A DNA stretch of 41,322 bases from a virus. Shown here one piece after another: positions 1-8,490 of the stretch. Under the pieces are notes generated by a model. The model was given only the letters and a program-made list of their open reading frames with translations. It did no database searches and was not told the origin of the DNA. Numbering within the stretch: position 1 is the stretch's first letter; each line of letters opens with the position of its first letter. Both the position numbers and the translations under genes were made by a program. The stretch is taken from positions 1 through 41,322 of IMG/VR virus record IMGVR_UViG_3300048822_000094; one strand, written 5' to 3'.

Positions 1-125
1 GGGGGTGTGGCCAGAACGAGTTGCATTTTTATTACTGGGAGTCACACACGACGCAAAATCCTAATTTCATTTTCCGCCGCCAAAATTTTTTTGACTTTCT
101 CTCCACCACACCATAAACTCCCATA
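1..125. other. Left-end non-coding segment
   Basis: No gene is visible before the first rightward start codon at 126. The segment ends in an A/T-rich stretch with TTGACT at 91-96 and TAAACT at 114-119, separated by 17 bases. This is a weak resemblance to a sigma70 promoter, and transcription would begin almost at the start codon. No clear ribosome binding site precedes 126. No direct repeat shared with the right end of the window was noticed. Confidence 0.3.
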
Positions 126-425
126 ATGAAAAAATCAAAACTTTGCCTGCGTGGATATCAGGCGCATGAAAAGAAATTCGCCGCCTTTTTAGAGTTTCAG
201 AAACGACAGCAGGATTTTTACGACGCTCTTGCGCCTTTGAAGGCCCAATGGCGGGACTGGGTGATTTGCCCTGTGTGCAGAAAAGAAAAACGCTACGACG
301 GCTATAATTTTGATTCCAGGGCGTCACGGTGCCGCGTGTGTGATAACAAACGCCGTAGGGCGTCCCCGTTGCCCCCGGGGGTTGTTTCAATCGTCTGGCC
401 TAAACGGGTACCGCTGCCTTGTTGA
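126..425 (+). CDS. Small zinc-finger-like protein of unknown function
   Basis: This 99-residue basic protein is not recognised. Two cysteine pairs are spaced like a zinc ribbon: C48/C51 (CPVC) and C69/C72 (CRVC), with a basic run just after the second pair. A helical, charged stretch occupies residues 10-45. It could bind nucleic acid, or the metal could only stabilise a small fold. It is the first rightward gene and sits apart from the replication genes, so its timing is unclear. No good ribosome binding site precedes the start, which lowers confidence in the exact N-terminus. Confidence 0.5.
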   Translation: MKKSKLCLRGYQAHEKKFAAFLEFQKRQQDFYDALAPLKAQWRDWVICPVCRKEKRYDGYNFDSRASRCRVCDNKRRRASPLPPGVVSIVWPKRVPLPC

Positions 426-502
426 CTTGGCCGCAGCCTGCCCGATATATTTTCCTTGCACACACCGCACTCGTGGTTTACACTGGCCGCAATGAGGTAA
501 AC

Positions 503-796
503 ATGTTTGGCAATCCTAACCCAACACAAGTTAAGCTTTTGACCGGTTCGGCGCTTCTCAAGAAAGCCACCGGGCTTGGCACTATCACCGGAATTTTATG
601 CGCCCAGTCCAGCAACTTGGTTATCTCCATCTGGGATGGGCAGGACGCGACGGGTACGCTGGGGCCTACGACGAAAATTGTAGATTCCTTGCCGATGACG
701 GCGGGTAACCCGTACCCTATCCCGGCAAAATTAAACAACGGATTGTACGTGCAGTTTGTGTCAGGCAGTGGTTCGATCTCAGTATTTTACGATTAG
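503..796 (+). CDS. Small beta-rich putative virion protein
   Basis: I place the start at the ATG at 503, because GAGGT lies a few bases upstream; a longer in-frame reading from 419 has no such site. The 97-residue product is rich in short beta-prone stretches with Gly, Thr and Ser. It ends in a pattern (IPAKLNNGLYVQF, then ISVFYD) that I associate with small beta-sandwich structural proteins common in marine and environmental phages. That assignment rests on general resemblance only. A head decoration or tail accessory role fits the gene's position beside fibre-like genes. Confidence 0.6.
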   Translation: MFGNPNPTQVKLLTGSALLKKATGLGTITGILCAQSSNLVISIWDGQDATGTLGPTTKIVDSLPMTAGNPYPIPAKLNNGLYVQFVSGSGSISVFYD

Positions 797-800
797 TTTT

Positions 801-1328
801 ATGGGACCTATGGCAGCAGTACCGGCGAACCTCACCCCGCAGATGGCGGATGCCACAATGTCGCTGGCGCAGGCGATTATGGTTCTCGTGCAGAACCCTA
901 AGGCATTTGCGGAGGCGGAAGCTTTGCATACGCAGCAGGTGGCTCTTACGCAGGCGGAGAAAGACGAGCGCGACCTTGCGGGGGCAACAGTGAATGCGGC
1001 GGCGCGCGCCAAGGCGGAATTACCTGCGGCGCAGAAGAAACTGGCAGCGGATATTGAGGAGCATCAAGCGGCGGTGAAGAAGCATAAGCTGGAAGTTGTG
1101 GACGTGTACGAATTAACGATGAGAACGCTTGCAACTCAGATTGAGGATAGTAAGGCAAAAGACCGCGCGGTAGCGGCACGTGAAACGGCGGTGGCGAAGC
1201 GGGAACGCTTCGTAGAGGGTCGTGAGCGCGATATAGGGAACCGCGAGATAGCTGTGGAGAAACGCGAAGGTCTGGTAACGAAGCGCGAGAATGCGCAGAA
1301 GGCGATTATTGCATCCGCCCAGGAGTAG
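801..1328 (+). CDS. Coiled-coil protein, putative virion component
   Basis: The product is about 175 residues, starting at 801, or at 810 if the second methionine is used. After a short N-terminal segment it is almost entirely Ala/Glu/Lys/Arg-rich heptad-like sequence. Residues 100-165 carry many copies of short patterns such as REIAVEKRE and KRER, typical of a long coiled coil. No catalytic motif or membrane segment is present. It lies 4 bases after a putative beta-rich virion gene and just before a 48-codon gene and a fibre-like gene, so a rod-shaped tail or scaffold role is possible. The function is unknown. Confidence 0.65.
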   Translation: MGPMAAVPANLTPQMADATMSLAQAIMVLVQNPKAFAEAEALHTQQVALTQAEKDERDLAGATVNAAARAKAELPAAQKKLAADIEEHQAAVKKHKLEVVDVYELTMRTLATQIEDSKAKDRAVAARETAVAKRERFVEGRERDIGNREIAVEKREGLVTKRENAQKAIIASAQE

Positions 1329-1331
1329 TGT

Positions 1332-1478
1332 ATGTTTGGTATAACCGGCCACATGTGTATATGGTTTCCGTATAGTACACAGGTCCCTGAGGACGTGTAT
1401 GTGCAAGAGGATGGTGAAACTCCATACGTGACGGAAGATAGCACAACACCTCCTGATTTTTATGTCCCTGAAACTTAA
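1332..1478 (+). CDS. 48-residue small protein upstream of fibre gene
   Basis: A complete 48-codon frame starts at the ATG at 1332, with AGGAG seven bases upstream. It ends at TAA 1476-1478, overlapping the first 17 bases of the fibre-like gene in another frame. The product is acidic and Pro/Thr/Tyr-rich (for example STTPPDFYVPET at its end), with no membrane segment. The following fibre-like gene has no ribosome binding site of its own, so translation of this small gene may couple to it. The function is unknown. Confidence 0.5.
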   Translation: MFGITGHMCIWFPYSTQVPEDVYVQEDGETPYVTEDSTTPPDFYVPET

Positions 1479-3537
1479 AGTTCTGGTAGCAGCGCTGTGT
1501 TTAGTGTGTTTGCCCGCGCACGCGCTTGGGACAAAACTTAGCCAGATAAATAATGGCGGCGCACTGAATTCTTCTACCGACCAATTGGTTGCGGTGCGCT
1601 CGGGTACGACGGACGAATTGGTTACCCCGCCCTCGAATATTGTGACCTACACCGGTACCCCACTTTCAGGAAATTGCACAAAGTTTGGTACTTCAGGCCA
1701 GATTTTAGACGCGGGTGCGCCGTGCCTTTCCTCTTCCACAGCCGTCACCTCCGTCACCGGCACTACAAACCGCATCACTTCCACTGGTGGCACAACTCCA
1801 GTCATAGATATTTCTGGTTCGTATGTGGGTCAATCTTCAATTACGACAGTCGGTACTCTTTCCGCAGGTGCAGTCCCAGCATCACTCGTAACCGCAGGCA
1901 CCTTCGGTACAGGGGCATATACGATGGACACCTCTCTCACTGAGCCATTATTGATTGGTGGGACAGGCACAGGTTCTGCTCTATCTCTACAATCAACTTC
2001 AGGTATAGGCGCAACTGATGCAATAAATTTTTTAGTTGGAAATAATGGCGCAACAAATGCTATAAAAATTTTAAGCAATGGATATATCGGAATAAATAAC
2101 ACATCAGCGTTTCAAGGACTGGATGTGAGTGCAAATGTCGATTTCGGACAATCTCCGGCAACACTTACCACCGTCACGGATAATTGTTTGAATACTGTCG
2201 CAACGACAATAGATGTCGTGTCTACCACAGGCTATGCTTCAAAGGGATATTTGCTTGTTCCAAATTATCAGCCTCTATTTTACAACACGTCCAATACAGA
2301 GGTAATGTCATACACAGGAAAAACAGGCAGTTCTTTTACAGGGCTGACTCGTGGATTATTTGGAACTTCCGCAGGAACACACTGTCAAACCGAGCCATTG
2401 AGTCCATATCTTTTAATGGTCAAAGATAGTGGCAATAATCCTAAATTCATTGTGAGCGCCAACGGTTCGGTGGGTGTAGGAAATGCTGGTCCATTTGAAT
2501 CACTAGACATTGGAGGGGGCGAACGAGTGGGGCAAGTACCCTCACCGGAAACCTTTGATACTGATAATTGTTTAGGGGCAAACGCAATAACTACAAATGT
2601 GGGTTCGACCGCTGGCTATCCTACTTCCGGTACGTTTGTCCTTGACCAAGAAGCTATCTCATATGCCTTCTATACAGGGAATGTCTTTCAGGGATTGATA
2701 CGCGGAGCATACAATACTACTCCAGCACAACATTGTTATGCTCTGTACGTCAATTCTCCGTTGATTGACCAAGTATTATTAAATGTTAGTGACAATAGTT
2801 ATAATACAAAATTATCTGTTCTTGGCACTGGCAAAGTTGGTGCGAGTACCATCACTCCGAAAGAAGCACTTGATGTCAATGGTAATATTCGATTTGGAAA
2901 TGGCCCATCTTCTTACACAACTGTTACCGATAATCCTATGGGCACAGGTTCATTTTGGTCTTATATGGATGTCGTTTCATCGGCTGGCTATCCGACATCT
3001 GGCGTTTTGAGAGTCGATAATGAGTGGATGGAATATACCAGTAACGGAGGTGGGGGTAATCAATTTTCTGGCATAACCAGAGGTATTTATGGTTCAACAG
3101 TAGCGAGTCACGCATCTGGAGCTAAGGTCTATGTGTATTTAATGGAAGTGGGTAAGGGTTCAAATGTCCCTCCGACCGATGTTATAGACGGATTAGGAAA
3201 TGTGGGGATTGGTACATATAGTCCAACCACTGCACTTACGATATTAGGTCACGAGAATTTTTCAGGGACAATTCCAACCCTTTCTTCCTGTGGAACTTCG
3301 CCAGCAATAGCAACCAATAGCACAGACGGAGCGGGTGAGATCACAGAGGGAAGTGTTTCAACAGGCTGTACAATAACTTTCGCTACTGCATATACAAATG
3401 CTCCATTCTGCACAGTAACAGAACAATCGGGATTATCAGCTTCTTATGTTCTTTCAACCTCAGCCATCACAATCACAAATATCGGCGCTTTGTCCGGCAC
3501 TAAAATTGATTATGAGTGTCATGCAGCAAGTTCTTAA
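1462..3537 (+). CDS. Fibre-like protein with signal peptide and three repeats
   Basis: This 691-residue protein starts with a typical Sec signal peptide (basic start, hydrophobic core, probable cut after AHA near residue 21). Residues of roughly 85-190 are Thr/Ser/Gly-rich, as in phage fibre shafts. From about residue 215 to 600 there are three imperfect repeats of about 115-120 residues. Each repeat has a LDV start, a TVTDN motif, a GY-x-S-x-G turn, and F-x-G-(L/I)-(T/I)-R-G followed by Y/FGTS-like residues. The C-terminal 80 residues are a separate cysteine-containing domain. The DNA from about 1980 onward is visibly more AT-rich than its flanks, which suggests a transferred distal part. 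A receptor-binding role is inferred. Confidence 0.7.
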   Translation: MSLKLKVLVAALCLVCLPAHALGTKLSQINNGGALNSSTDQLVAVRSGTTDELVTPPSNIVTYTGTPLSGNCTKFGTSGQILDAGAPCLSSSTAVTSVTGTTNRITSTGGTTPVIDISGSYVGQSSITTVGTLSAGAVPASLVTAGTFGTGAYTMDTSLTEPLLIGGTGTGSALSLQSTSGIGATDAINFLVGNNGATNAIKILSNGYIGINNTSAFQGLDVSANVDFGQSPATLTTVTDNCLNTVATTIDVVSTTGYASKGYLLVPNYQPLFYNTSNTEVMSYTGKTGSSFTGLTRGLFGTSAGTHCQTEPLSPYLLMVKDSGNNPKFIVSANGSVGVGNAGPFESLDIGGGERVGQVPSPETFDTDNCLGANAITTNVGSTAGYPTSGTFVLDQEAISYAFYTGNVFQGLIRGAYNTTPAQHCYALYVNSPLIDQVLLNVSDNSYNTKLSVLGTGKVGASTITPKEALDVNGNIRFGNGPSSYTTVTDNPMGTGSFWSYMDVVSSAGYPTSGVLRVDNEWMEYTSNGGGGNQFSGITRGIYGSTVASHASGAKVYVYLMEVGKGSNVPPTDVIDGLGNVGIGTYSPTTALTILGHENFSGTIPTLSSCGTSPAIATNSTDGAGEITEGSVSTGCTITFATAYTNAPFCTVTEQSGLSASYVLSTSAITITNIGALSGTKIDYECHAASS

Positions 3538-3564
3538 TTATTATTTTAATTAAAAAGGAAATTT

Positions 3565-3831
3565 ATGGATATTATAAAAACATCAATAGATCTATTGTCA
3601 GTCGATGGTGTTCAGGTCGACTTTAATCAACTCACACAAGATTTTCGACTGCAAGCTGCGCTAATAAATACATTGCCAGCTCAAATAAGTGGGTTGCAGA
3701 ATAAGTTAGTAGCCGCGCAAAATGATTCAGCTTCAACCGTTGCTATTGTAACGGCTATTTATGCACAATACCCAGCAGACGTACCAGCAGATGTTATTCA
3801 AATATTTAATTTAAATACATCTGGTTCGTAA
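3565..3831 (+). CDS. Small protein following the fibre gene
   Basis: This 88-residue protein has AAGGAA just before its start and follows the fibre-like gene after a short AT-rich spacer, where TTAATTA and TAATTAA could pair. Residues 20-65 are predicted helical, with alternating hydrophobic residues; the tail is short and Thr/Ser-rich. Its AT-rich composition matches the distal part of the preceding gene, so the two were probably acquired together. Small genes in this position often encode fibre assembly chaperones or fibre tips, but no known motif supports that here. Function unknown. Confidence 0.55.
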   Translation: MDIIKTSIDLLSVDGVQVDFNQLTQDFRLQAALINTLPAQISGLQNKLVAAQNDSASTVAIVTAIYAQYPADVPADVIQIFNLNTSGS

Positions 3832-3891
3832 GTTGATAACTTTTGGCGTTTATCCCTTCGAGACATTTAATTATTGAAAGTGAGGCAGCAA

Positions 3892-4026
3892 ATGGTTAAG
3901 AAAGATGAGACAGGCCAGCTATTTAATATTATTGATACTGATACAGCAAAGGGGGGTATACAAGATGCCGGAGAACCAGAGAGAGTGGGACGAGGAAAAC
4001 GACACAAACAATCCACCACAGGATGA
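3892..4026 (+). CDS. Possible 44-residue small protein
   Basis: A 44-codon frame starts at ATG 3892, with GTGAGG seven bases upstream, and stops at TGA 4024-4026. The product is charged and has a basic C-terminal stretch (GRGKRHKQ). It overlaps the 23-codon frame at 3965-4036 in another frame; one of the two, or both, may be translated. No function can be assigned. Confidence 0.35.
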   Translation: MVKKDETGQLFNIIDTDTAKGGIQDAGEPERVGRGKRHKQSTTG

Positions 4027-4036
4027 GGACGGGTAG
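3965..4036 (+). CDS. Possible 23-residue acidic peptide
   Basis: A very short frame starts at ATG 3965 with a run of six G residues about eight bases upstream, a strong ribosome binding site. It ends two bases before the KTSC gene's start. The peptide is strongly acidic and Asn/Pro-rich. It may act mainly to bring ribosomes to the next gene. Evidence is limited to the start signals and spacing. Confidence 0.35.
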   Translation: MPENQREWDEENDTNNPPQDEDG

Positions 4037-4038
4037 TT

Positions 4039-4248
4039 ATGGAATTCAGATCAGTCGTATCATCAAACCTTCGCGGAGTTGCTTATGATAAGGACTCTAC
4101 CACAATGGTAGTGGAGTTTATTTCAGGTAGCAAGTATGCGTATACAGGTGTTCCGGAAGATGAATACGAATCCCTTTTATCGGCGCCGTCGCCGGGATCG
4201 TACTTTGCAGAGAACATCAAGGATTCGTACCCTTATCAGAGGGTGTAA
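4039..4248 (+). CDS. KTSC-domain protein
   Basis: The whole 69-residue protein matches the KTSC domain pattern. It begins with a S-S-N-L stretch followed by G-V-A-Y-D, then a beta-strand with F-x-S-G-S-K-Y-x-Y, then V-P-x-x-x-Y-x-x-L, and finally S-P-G-S-Y-F-x-x-x-I-K-x-x-Y. This domain also occurs at the end of some lysyl-tRNA synthetases and as a free-standing small protein in many phages; its exact biochemical role is not established. GAGGACGGG precedes the start. The stop overlaps the terminase start by one base (TAATG), so the two genes are probably translated together. Confidence 0.85.
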   Translation: MEFRSVVSSNLRGVAYDKDSTTMVVEFISGSKYAYTGVPEDEYESLLSAPSPGSYFAENIKDSYPYQRV

Positions 4249-6212
4249 TGCTCAACAGCGAGAAACGCGAGTGGATGCTGCGGCGGTTTAAAGAGGACCG
4301 AATAGCGGCGCACCATCATCTTTTTGCACATCGGCATAAAGACGCGGACCCGGCATTTCATAGGGAACTCTTGGAGTTACTTTATAGCGAGGATTCGCTT
4401 GTGGCGATGATGGCATTTCGCGGCGCGGCTAAATCAACATTACTTGAAGAATATGTTTTACTGTCTGCATTATTCCAGGAGTTTGTGTTTCCAATCATCG
4501 TGGGCCCAAAGTGGGAAAGCGCATGTGAACGTCTGGCACCTATCAGGAATGAGCTCGAGAACAATGACGTAATTATAGAGCTTTTTGGCGACCAGAAATC
4601 TTCACCGTGGTCTATGGACGAATTGGTGCTGGCTAACGGCGTGAAGATTCAAGCTGTCGGCGCGGGGCAGTCTATGCGCGGTAAAAAGCATAACGACGAA
4701 CGTCCAGACGTAGCGGTGATCGACGATTTGGAGGATGAAGAAAACATACGTACAGAAGAATCACGGGATCGTACTGAGCGTTGGTTGACTGGTACGTTGC
4801 TTCCGGCGCTGCATCCGACGAAACGAAAGGTGCGGTTTGCAGGGACGGCCATTCACCCTAAGTCTTTGATCATCAAAAAATGCAACGACCCTAAATGGAA
4901 ATCTAAAATATTCCCGATTATCAATATTGATACCGAGACGGGCGAGGAAAAGTCGGCGTGGCCGGCGCGCTTCCCTATGGCATGGATAAAGGAGGAGCAG
5001 TTAAACTATCTTAATGCAGGCAGGTACGTGGAATTTGAGCAGGAATATATGTGCCGCGCGGAAGATATTGCGGGTAAGGCCTTTCAGCCCCGAATGATAA
5101 AAGTTGCTCCCGCACCGGTGCAATATTTACCTGTGGAGATATTTGTTGACCCGGCGCGCACAGTAAAGAAAACATCGGCGCGTACGGGGTATGTTGCGTG
5201 GTCGTGGCTTGGTAATCAGCTTATTGTGCATGAGGCAGAGGGGCATTTTCACAAGCCAGACGAGATTGTGCGGAAGATCGCGGAGTGGGACGAACGGTTT
5301 AAGCCAGTGCGCATCGGCGTGGAAGCTGATGGCCTTGAGGAGTTTTTAATGCAGCCGCTGCGCGCGATGGTGTTGCAGATAGGCCGGAGCATGCCCATAG
5401 TTGCAGAGCGTGCGCCGAGAGATAAGCGACGATTTATTGAAGGGCTTCAACCATTTTATATCGCGGGGGATGTGATTCATGTCAAACATTTGCCGGACCT
5501 TGAGCAAGAGCTTTTACAGTTTCCCACGGGACGAATTGATGTACCTAACGCCCTTGCCTATGCTCTTAAGATGCGAGCCGGACGCCCCGTGTACGAGGAC
5601 TTTACAGCCCGGCACCTTGCTTTGGCTCTCGAACCGAGGGCTAATTTACCTCGGTACTTATGCGTCTCTTCCCGCCCGGCAATGACCGCTGCGGCATTAG
5701 TGCAATACGACGATGGTACGTTAAGGATATACCGGGACTGGGCTATCAATGAGCCACCGCAGGAGTGCTTTGGAAGAATCTTACGAGAAGCGATACTGGC
5801 GGGGGGAAAGTTGGAAGTATGCGCCCCGCAGGAGCAGTTTGACAGGTATGCAAACAATGGTCTGCCCGCTGCGATAAAGGCGGAGTTTTTACAGGCAAAG
5901 AAAACTGGGTGGGCTGCGAAGTCAGAGGGCCAGCTTCGTCCGTGGTTGCAGAAGCAGAAGAACGGTTTTCCTTGCATAATGGTGCAGCAGGATTGCCGGT
6001 GGGTGGTAGGTGGGTTTTCGCGCGGGTATGTGCGCAGGCTGGATAAGTCCGGTAAGCTTTCTGACCAGCCGGAGGATAATCAATACAGGCTCATTATGGA
6101 AGGCCTCGAAAGTTTTGTAGCTTATTTTGACGGAATTGGTAAGATGGAAAATGACGGGTTGACGTACGCGCGAACCCCAAGCGGCCAACAATATATTTCG
6201 CTGAGGCGGTAA
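4248..6212 (+). CDS. terL: Terminase large subunit
   Basis: This is the 654-residue DNA-packaging motor, an ATPase plus nuclease that cuts and translocates genome DNA into the prohead through the portal. A Walker A-like loop (FRGAAKST) lies at residues 57-64 and a Walker B strand with acidic end (VAVIDDLED) at 155-163. The RNase H-type nuclease domain covers about 295-440. Its likely metal-binding acids are D301 (VDPAR), E359/D361 (VEADG) and D431 (IDVPNA). The extra 200 residues after that resemble a second, acid-poor RNase H-like fold. Start and stop overlap neighbours by one base each, between the KTSC and portal genes. Confidence 0.93.
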   Translation: MLNSEKREWMLRRFKEDRIAAHHHLFAHRHKDADPAFHRELLELLYSEDSLVAMMAFRGAAKSTLLEEYVLLSALFQEFVFPIIVGPKWESACERLAPIRNELENNDVIIELFGDQKSSPWSMDELVLANGVKIQAVGAGQSMRGKKHNDERPDVAVIDDLEDEENIRTEESRDRTERWLTGTLLPALHPTKRKVRFAGTAIHPKSLIIKKCNDPKWKSKIFPIINIDTETGEEKSAWPARFPMAWIKEEQLNYLNAGRYVEFEQEYMCRAEDIAGKAFQPRMIKVAPAPVQYLPVEIFVDPARTVKKTSARTGYVAWSWLGNQLIVHEAEGHFHKPDEIVRKIAEWDERFKPVRIGVEADGLEEFLMQPLRAMVLQIGRSMPIVAERAPRDKRRFIEGLQPFYIAGDVIHVKHLPDLEQELLQFPTGRIDVPNALAYALKMRAGRPVYEDFTARHLALALEPRANLPRYLCVSSRPAMTAAALVQYDDGTLRIYRDWAINEPPQECFGRILREAILAGGKLEVCAPQEQFDRYANNGLPAAIKAEFLQAKKTGWAAKSEGQLRPWLQKQKNGFPCIMVQQDCRWVVGGFSRGYVRRLDKSGKLSDQPEDNQYRLIMEGLESFVAYFDGIGKMENDGLTYARTPSGQQYISLRR

Positions 6213-8371
6213 TGAAGCCTAAAAACGAGCCCGAGTTAGACGAGGATGATGACACTATCGACGAGTCCCTTGAGGATCGCGAAAAGGATTATTCTGGCCT
6301 TAAATATATCCAGAAACAACTGGGTGAAATTTACACGCAAGTCGAGGGCGCGTTTCAGGATAAGTCGGAACAGAACGCAATGATTGACGAATGCTGGGAT
6401 ATATATCACTGCAATCTCAATGAGAACCAAGCTTATACAGGCAATTCAAAAATATATGTGCCTGTGGTGCGCGACGCGGTTGACGCGCGTATGACACGTT
6501 TTGTGAATATGCTTTTTCCGCCGTCGGGGCGGTATGCTGATATTGTAGGTAATGACGGTAAGGTACCGTACGACCTTATTGCACTTATGGATTATTATGC
6601 ACGCCGTGCGAAGCTGCGCGAGAATGTGGCGCCTGCGTTGATGCGTACCGGGGATTGTGGTGGGCAGTATGCATTATACCCGGAGTGGCAGAAACACACG
6701 CGCTGTATTGTGAGTAAGAAAAAAGTTGCGGAAATGCAAACGGATTTAGGGACTGATATTGACGGGTCACCGGAATATGACGATGTAGAATATGCGGAAG
6801 ACGTAGATGAATTTCCCAGCGCTACTGTCCTTGACCCCCGCGATTTTGTTATTTTGCCCGCTACTGTTGATACTGTGGAAGAGGCCGATTGTGTTGGTAT
6901 CCGGCTTCGGTTTTCGAAGGCAAAAATAAAGCAGTGGGTGAAAGACGGCATTTTTGAGAAAGACGCAGCCGATCAGCTTATTGGAAAAATGGGGTCGGCT
7001 ACCGACAAGCCGCAGCCCGACACAGGTAAGCAGGCCGCTGCGTCCGCTGGAGTAAAGACGGACGCGAAAGGCAGTAAGCGCGCAGAGATATTCCAAATAT
7101 GGACAAAACTGAAAATTAAAGGCGAATACCGCATGATGGTTTCGCACTTTGGCGGACCGCAAATTATCCTCGGTTGCAAGCGCAATCCGTACTGGTCTGA
7201 TCGCGTACCGCTGATAACGCAGCCCGTGGACAAGGAACCAGGTACGATTTGGAGTGCGCCACCCGTGTATCGCGTCGCGTCGTTGCAGTATCAGATAAAT
7301 GATTTTGCAATGATGGGCGCGGACTCTGGCATGTTCTCAATGCTACCTATCGTCATGACTGACCCTGAGAAAAACCCGCGCGCGGGGTCTATGGTTTTGG
7401 CTATGGCTTCGGTGTGGTTGACGAGTCCCAACGATACAAAATTTGCGGAGTTTCCGGCTTTATGGAAAGATGCAATTCAATTTATTGGTTCACTAAAAGA
7501 CCAAATTATGCAGTCGCTCGGGGTGAATCCGGCGATGTTACCGCACGGTAATGCGAGTAAAAAACCTTCCCAGGCGCAGGTGGCGCAGGAGCAGCAGGTG
7601 GCTTTGGAAAGCGCAGCGGATAATACTGCGGTCATACAGGAAGGAATTTTATCAAAGTGGCTGGAATGGGCGTATGAGCTCGATTACCAGTACCGTGATA
7701 AGGCCATTACCGTGAAAAAGTTTGGCCAGATGGGGTTGCAGGCGGATATGCAGCAGGTCGAACCGTTTCAGGAACGCCAGCGGTATGAGTTTAAGTGGTA
7801 CGGCACGGAAGGTTTTAAGGCGCAGCAACAGGTGCAAGCGATGATTTCCTGGACGAACGTATTGAAAGAACTACCGCCGCAGTTACTTAACGGGCGTAAA
7901 CTTGATCTTGGGCCGGTGCTTGAGTATATCTCTGAAGTTACCTACGGCCCGCGTATTGCGCCGAATGTTTTAATTGATCAGCGCCACCAGCTTTCTATGA
8001 GTCCCGAAACGGAAAATGCGCTTATACGAAATCATTTTCCTGTGCAGGTGCATGATATGGATGATGACATGGCACATATACAGTCGCACTTTACCGCTTT
8101 CAAGGATGTGCTGGATCTACCCCCGGAAATGCAACAGATGATGCAGGAAGCTGTTTTAGCGCGTGGGCATATTCTTGAGCACATGAAAGCAGCGAAAGCC
8201 AAAGCTGCGGCTGCGCAAGGGGCGCAGCCTGGAAGTCAAGGTGCCCCTGCCCAGCCGCAGATAGGTGGCCCGAGGCCGGGTGCAGTGCCGCAGGTACCGC
8301 AAGGTGCGCAGCAACCTCCCGGCATGGTTTCCACTGATCAGATGCCACTTTCCATGCCGCGTAAAGCTTAG
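6212..8371 (+). CDS. Portal protein (head-to-tail connector)
   Basis: This 719-residue protein occupies the canonical slot between large terminase and scaffold and has the size of podovirus portals. The N-terminal 30 residues are very acidic. The middle carries the mixed alpha/beta pattern of a portal wing and clip, including a stem-like stretch with NMLFPPSGRYADIV near residue 105 and a long helical region at 450-520. The last 60 residues are Ala/Gln/Pro/Gly-rich and probably flexible. It would form the dodecameric ring through which DNA enters and leaves the head. The start overlaps the terminase stop by one base. Identification rests on order, length and general pattern. Confidence 0.85.
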   Translation: MKPKNEPELDEDDDTIDESLEDREKDYSGLKYIQKQLGEIYTQVEGAFQDKSEQNAMIDECWDIYHCNLNENQAYTGNSKIYVPVVRDAVDARMTRFVNMLFPPSGRYADIVGNDGKVPYDLIALMDYYARRAKLRENVAPALMRTGDCGGQYALYPEWQKHTRCIVSKKKVAEMQTDLGTDIDGSPEYDDVEYAEDVDEFPSATVLDPRDFVILPATVDTVEEADCVGIRLRFSKAKIKQWVKDGIFEKDAADQLIGKMGSATDKPQPDTGKQAAASAGVKTDAKGSKRAEIFQIWTKLKIKGEYRMMVSHFGGPQIILGCKRNPYWSDRVPLITQPVDKEPGTIWSAPPVYRVASLQYQINDFAMMGADSGMFSMLPIVMTDPEKNPRAGSMVLAMASVWLTSPNDTKFAEFPALWKDAIQFIGSLKDQIMQSLGVNPAMLPHGNASKKPSQAQVAQEQQVALESAADNTAVIQEGILSKWLEWAYELDYQYRDKAITVKKFGQMGLQADMQQVEPFQERQRYEFKWYGTEGFKAQQQVQAMISWTNVLKELPPQLLNGRKLDLGPVLEYISEVTYGPRIAPNVLIDQRHQLSMSPETENALIRNHFPVQVHDMDDDMAHIQSHFTAFKDVLDLPPEMQQMMQEAVLARGHILEHMKAAKAKAAAAQGAQPGSQGAPAQPQIGGPRPGAVPQVPQGAQQPPGMVSTDQMPLSMPRKA

Positions 8372-8384
8372 GTGTAAAAAGTGC

Positions 8385-8412
8385 TTGCATCTATTAGTGG
8401 TAGGCGTATTAT
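8385..8412 (+). promoter_or_regulatory. Predicted sigma70-type promoter before scaffold gene
   Basis: TTGCAT (8385-8390) and TATTAT (8407-8412) are separated by 16 bases in the only sizeable gap (119 bases) between portal and scaffold genes. The -10 element matches consensus at five of six positions; the -35 element matches at only three. Transcripts would cover scaffold, small head protein and capsid genes and end at the terminator near 11050. The leader also contains a small inverted repeat, GTAGG and CCTAC, around 8429-8443. Confidence 0.35.
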
Positions 8413-8490
8413 GAAAAGTATCGAGCGGTAGGCGTTACCTACTATCACGACTGGCGGATCGTAATTCGCTGACTGACACGGGGAATTTGT

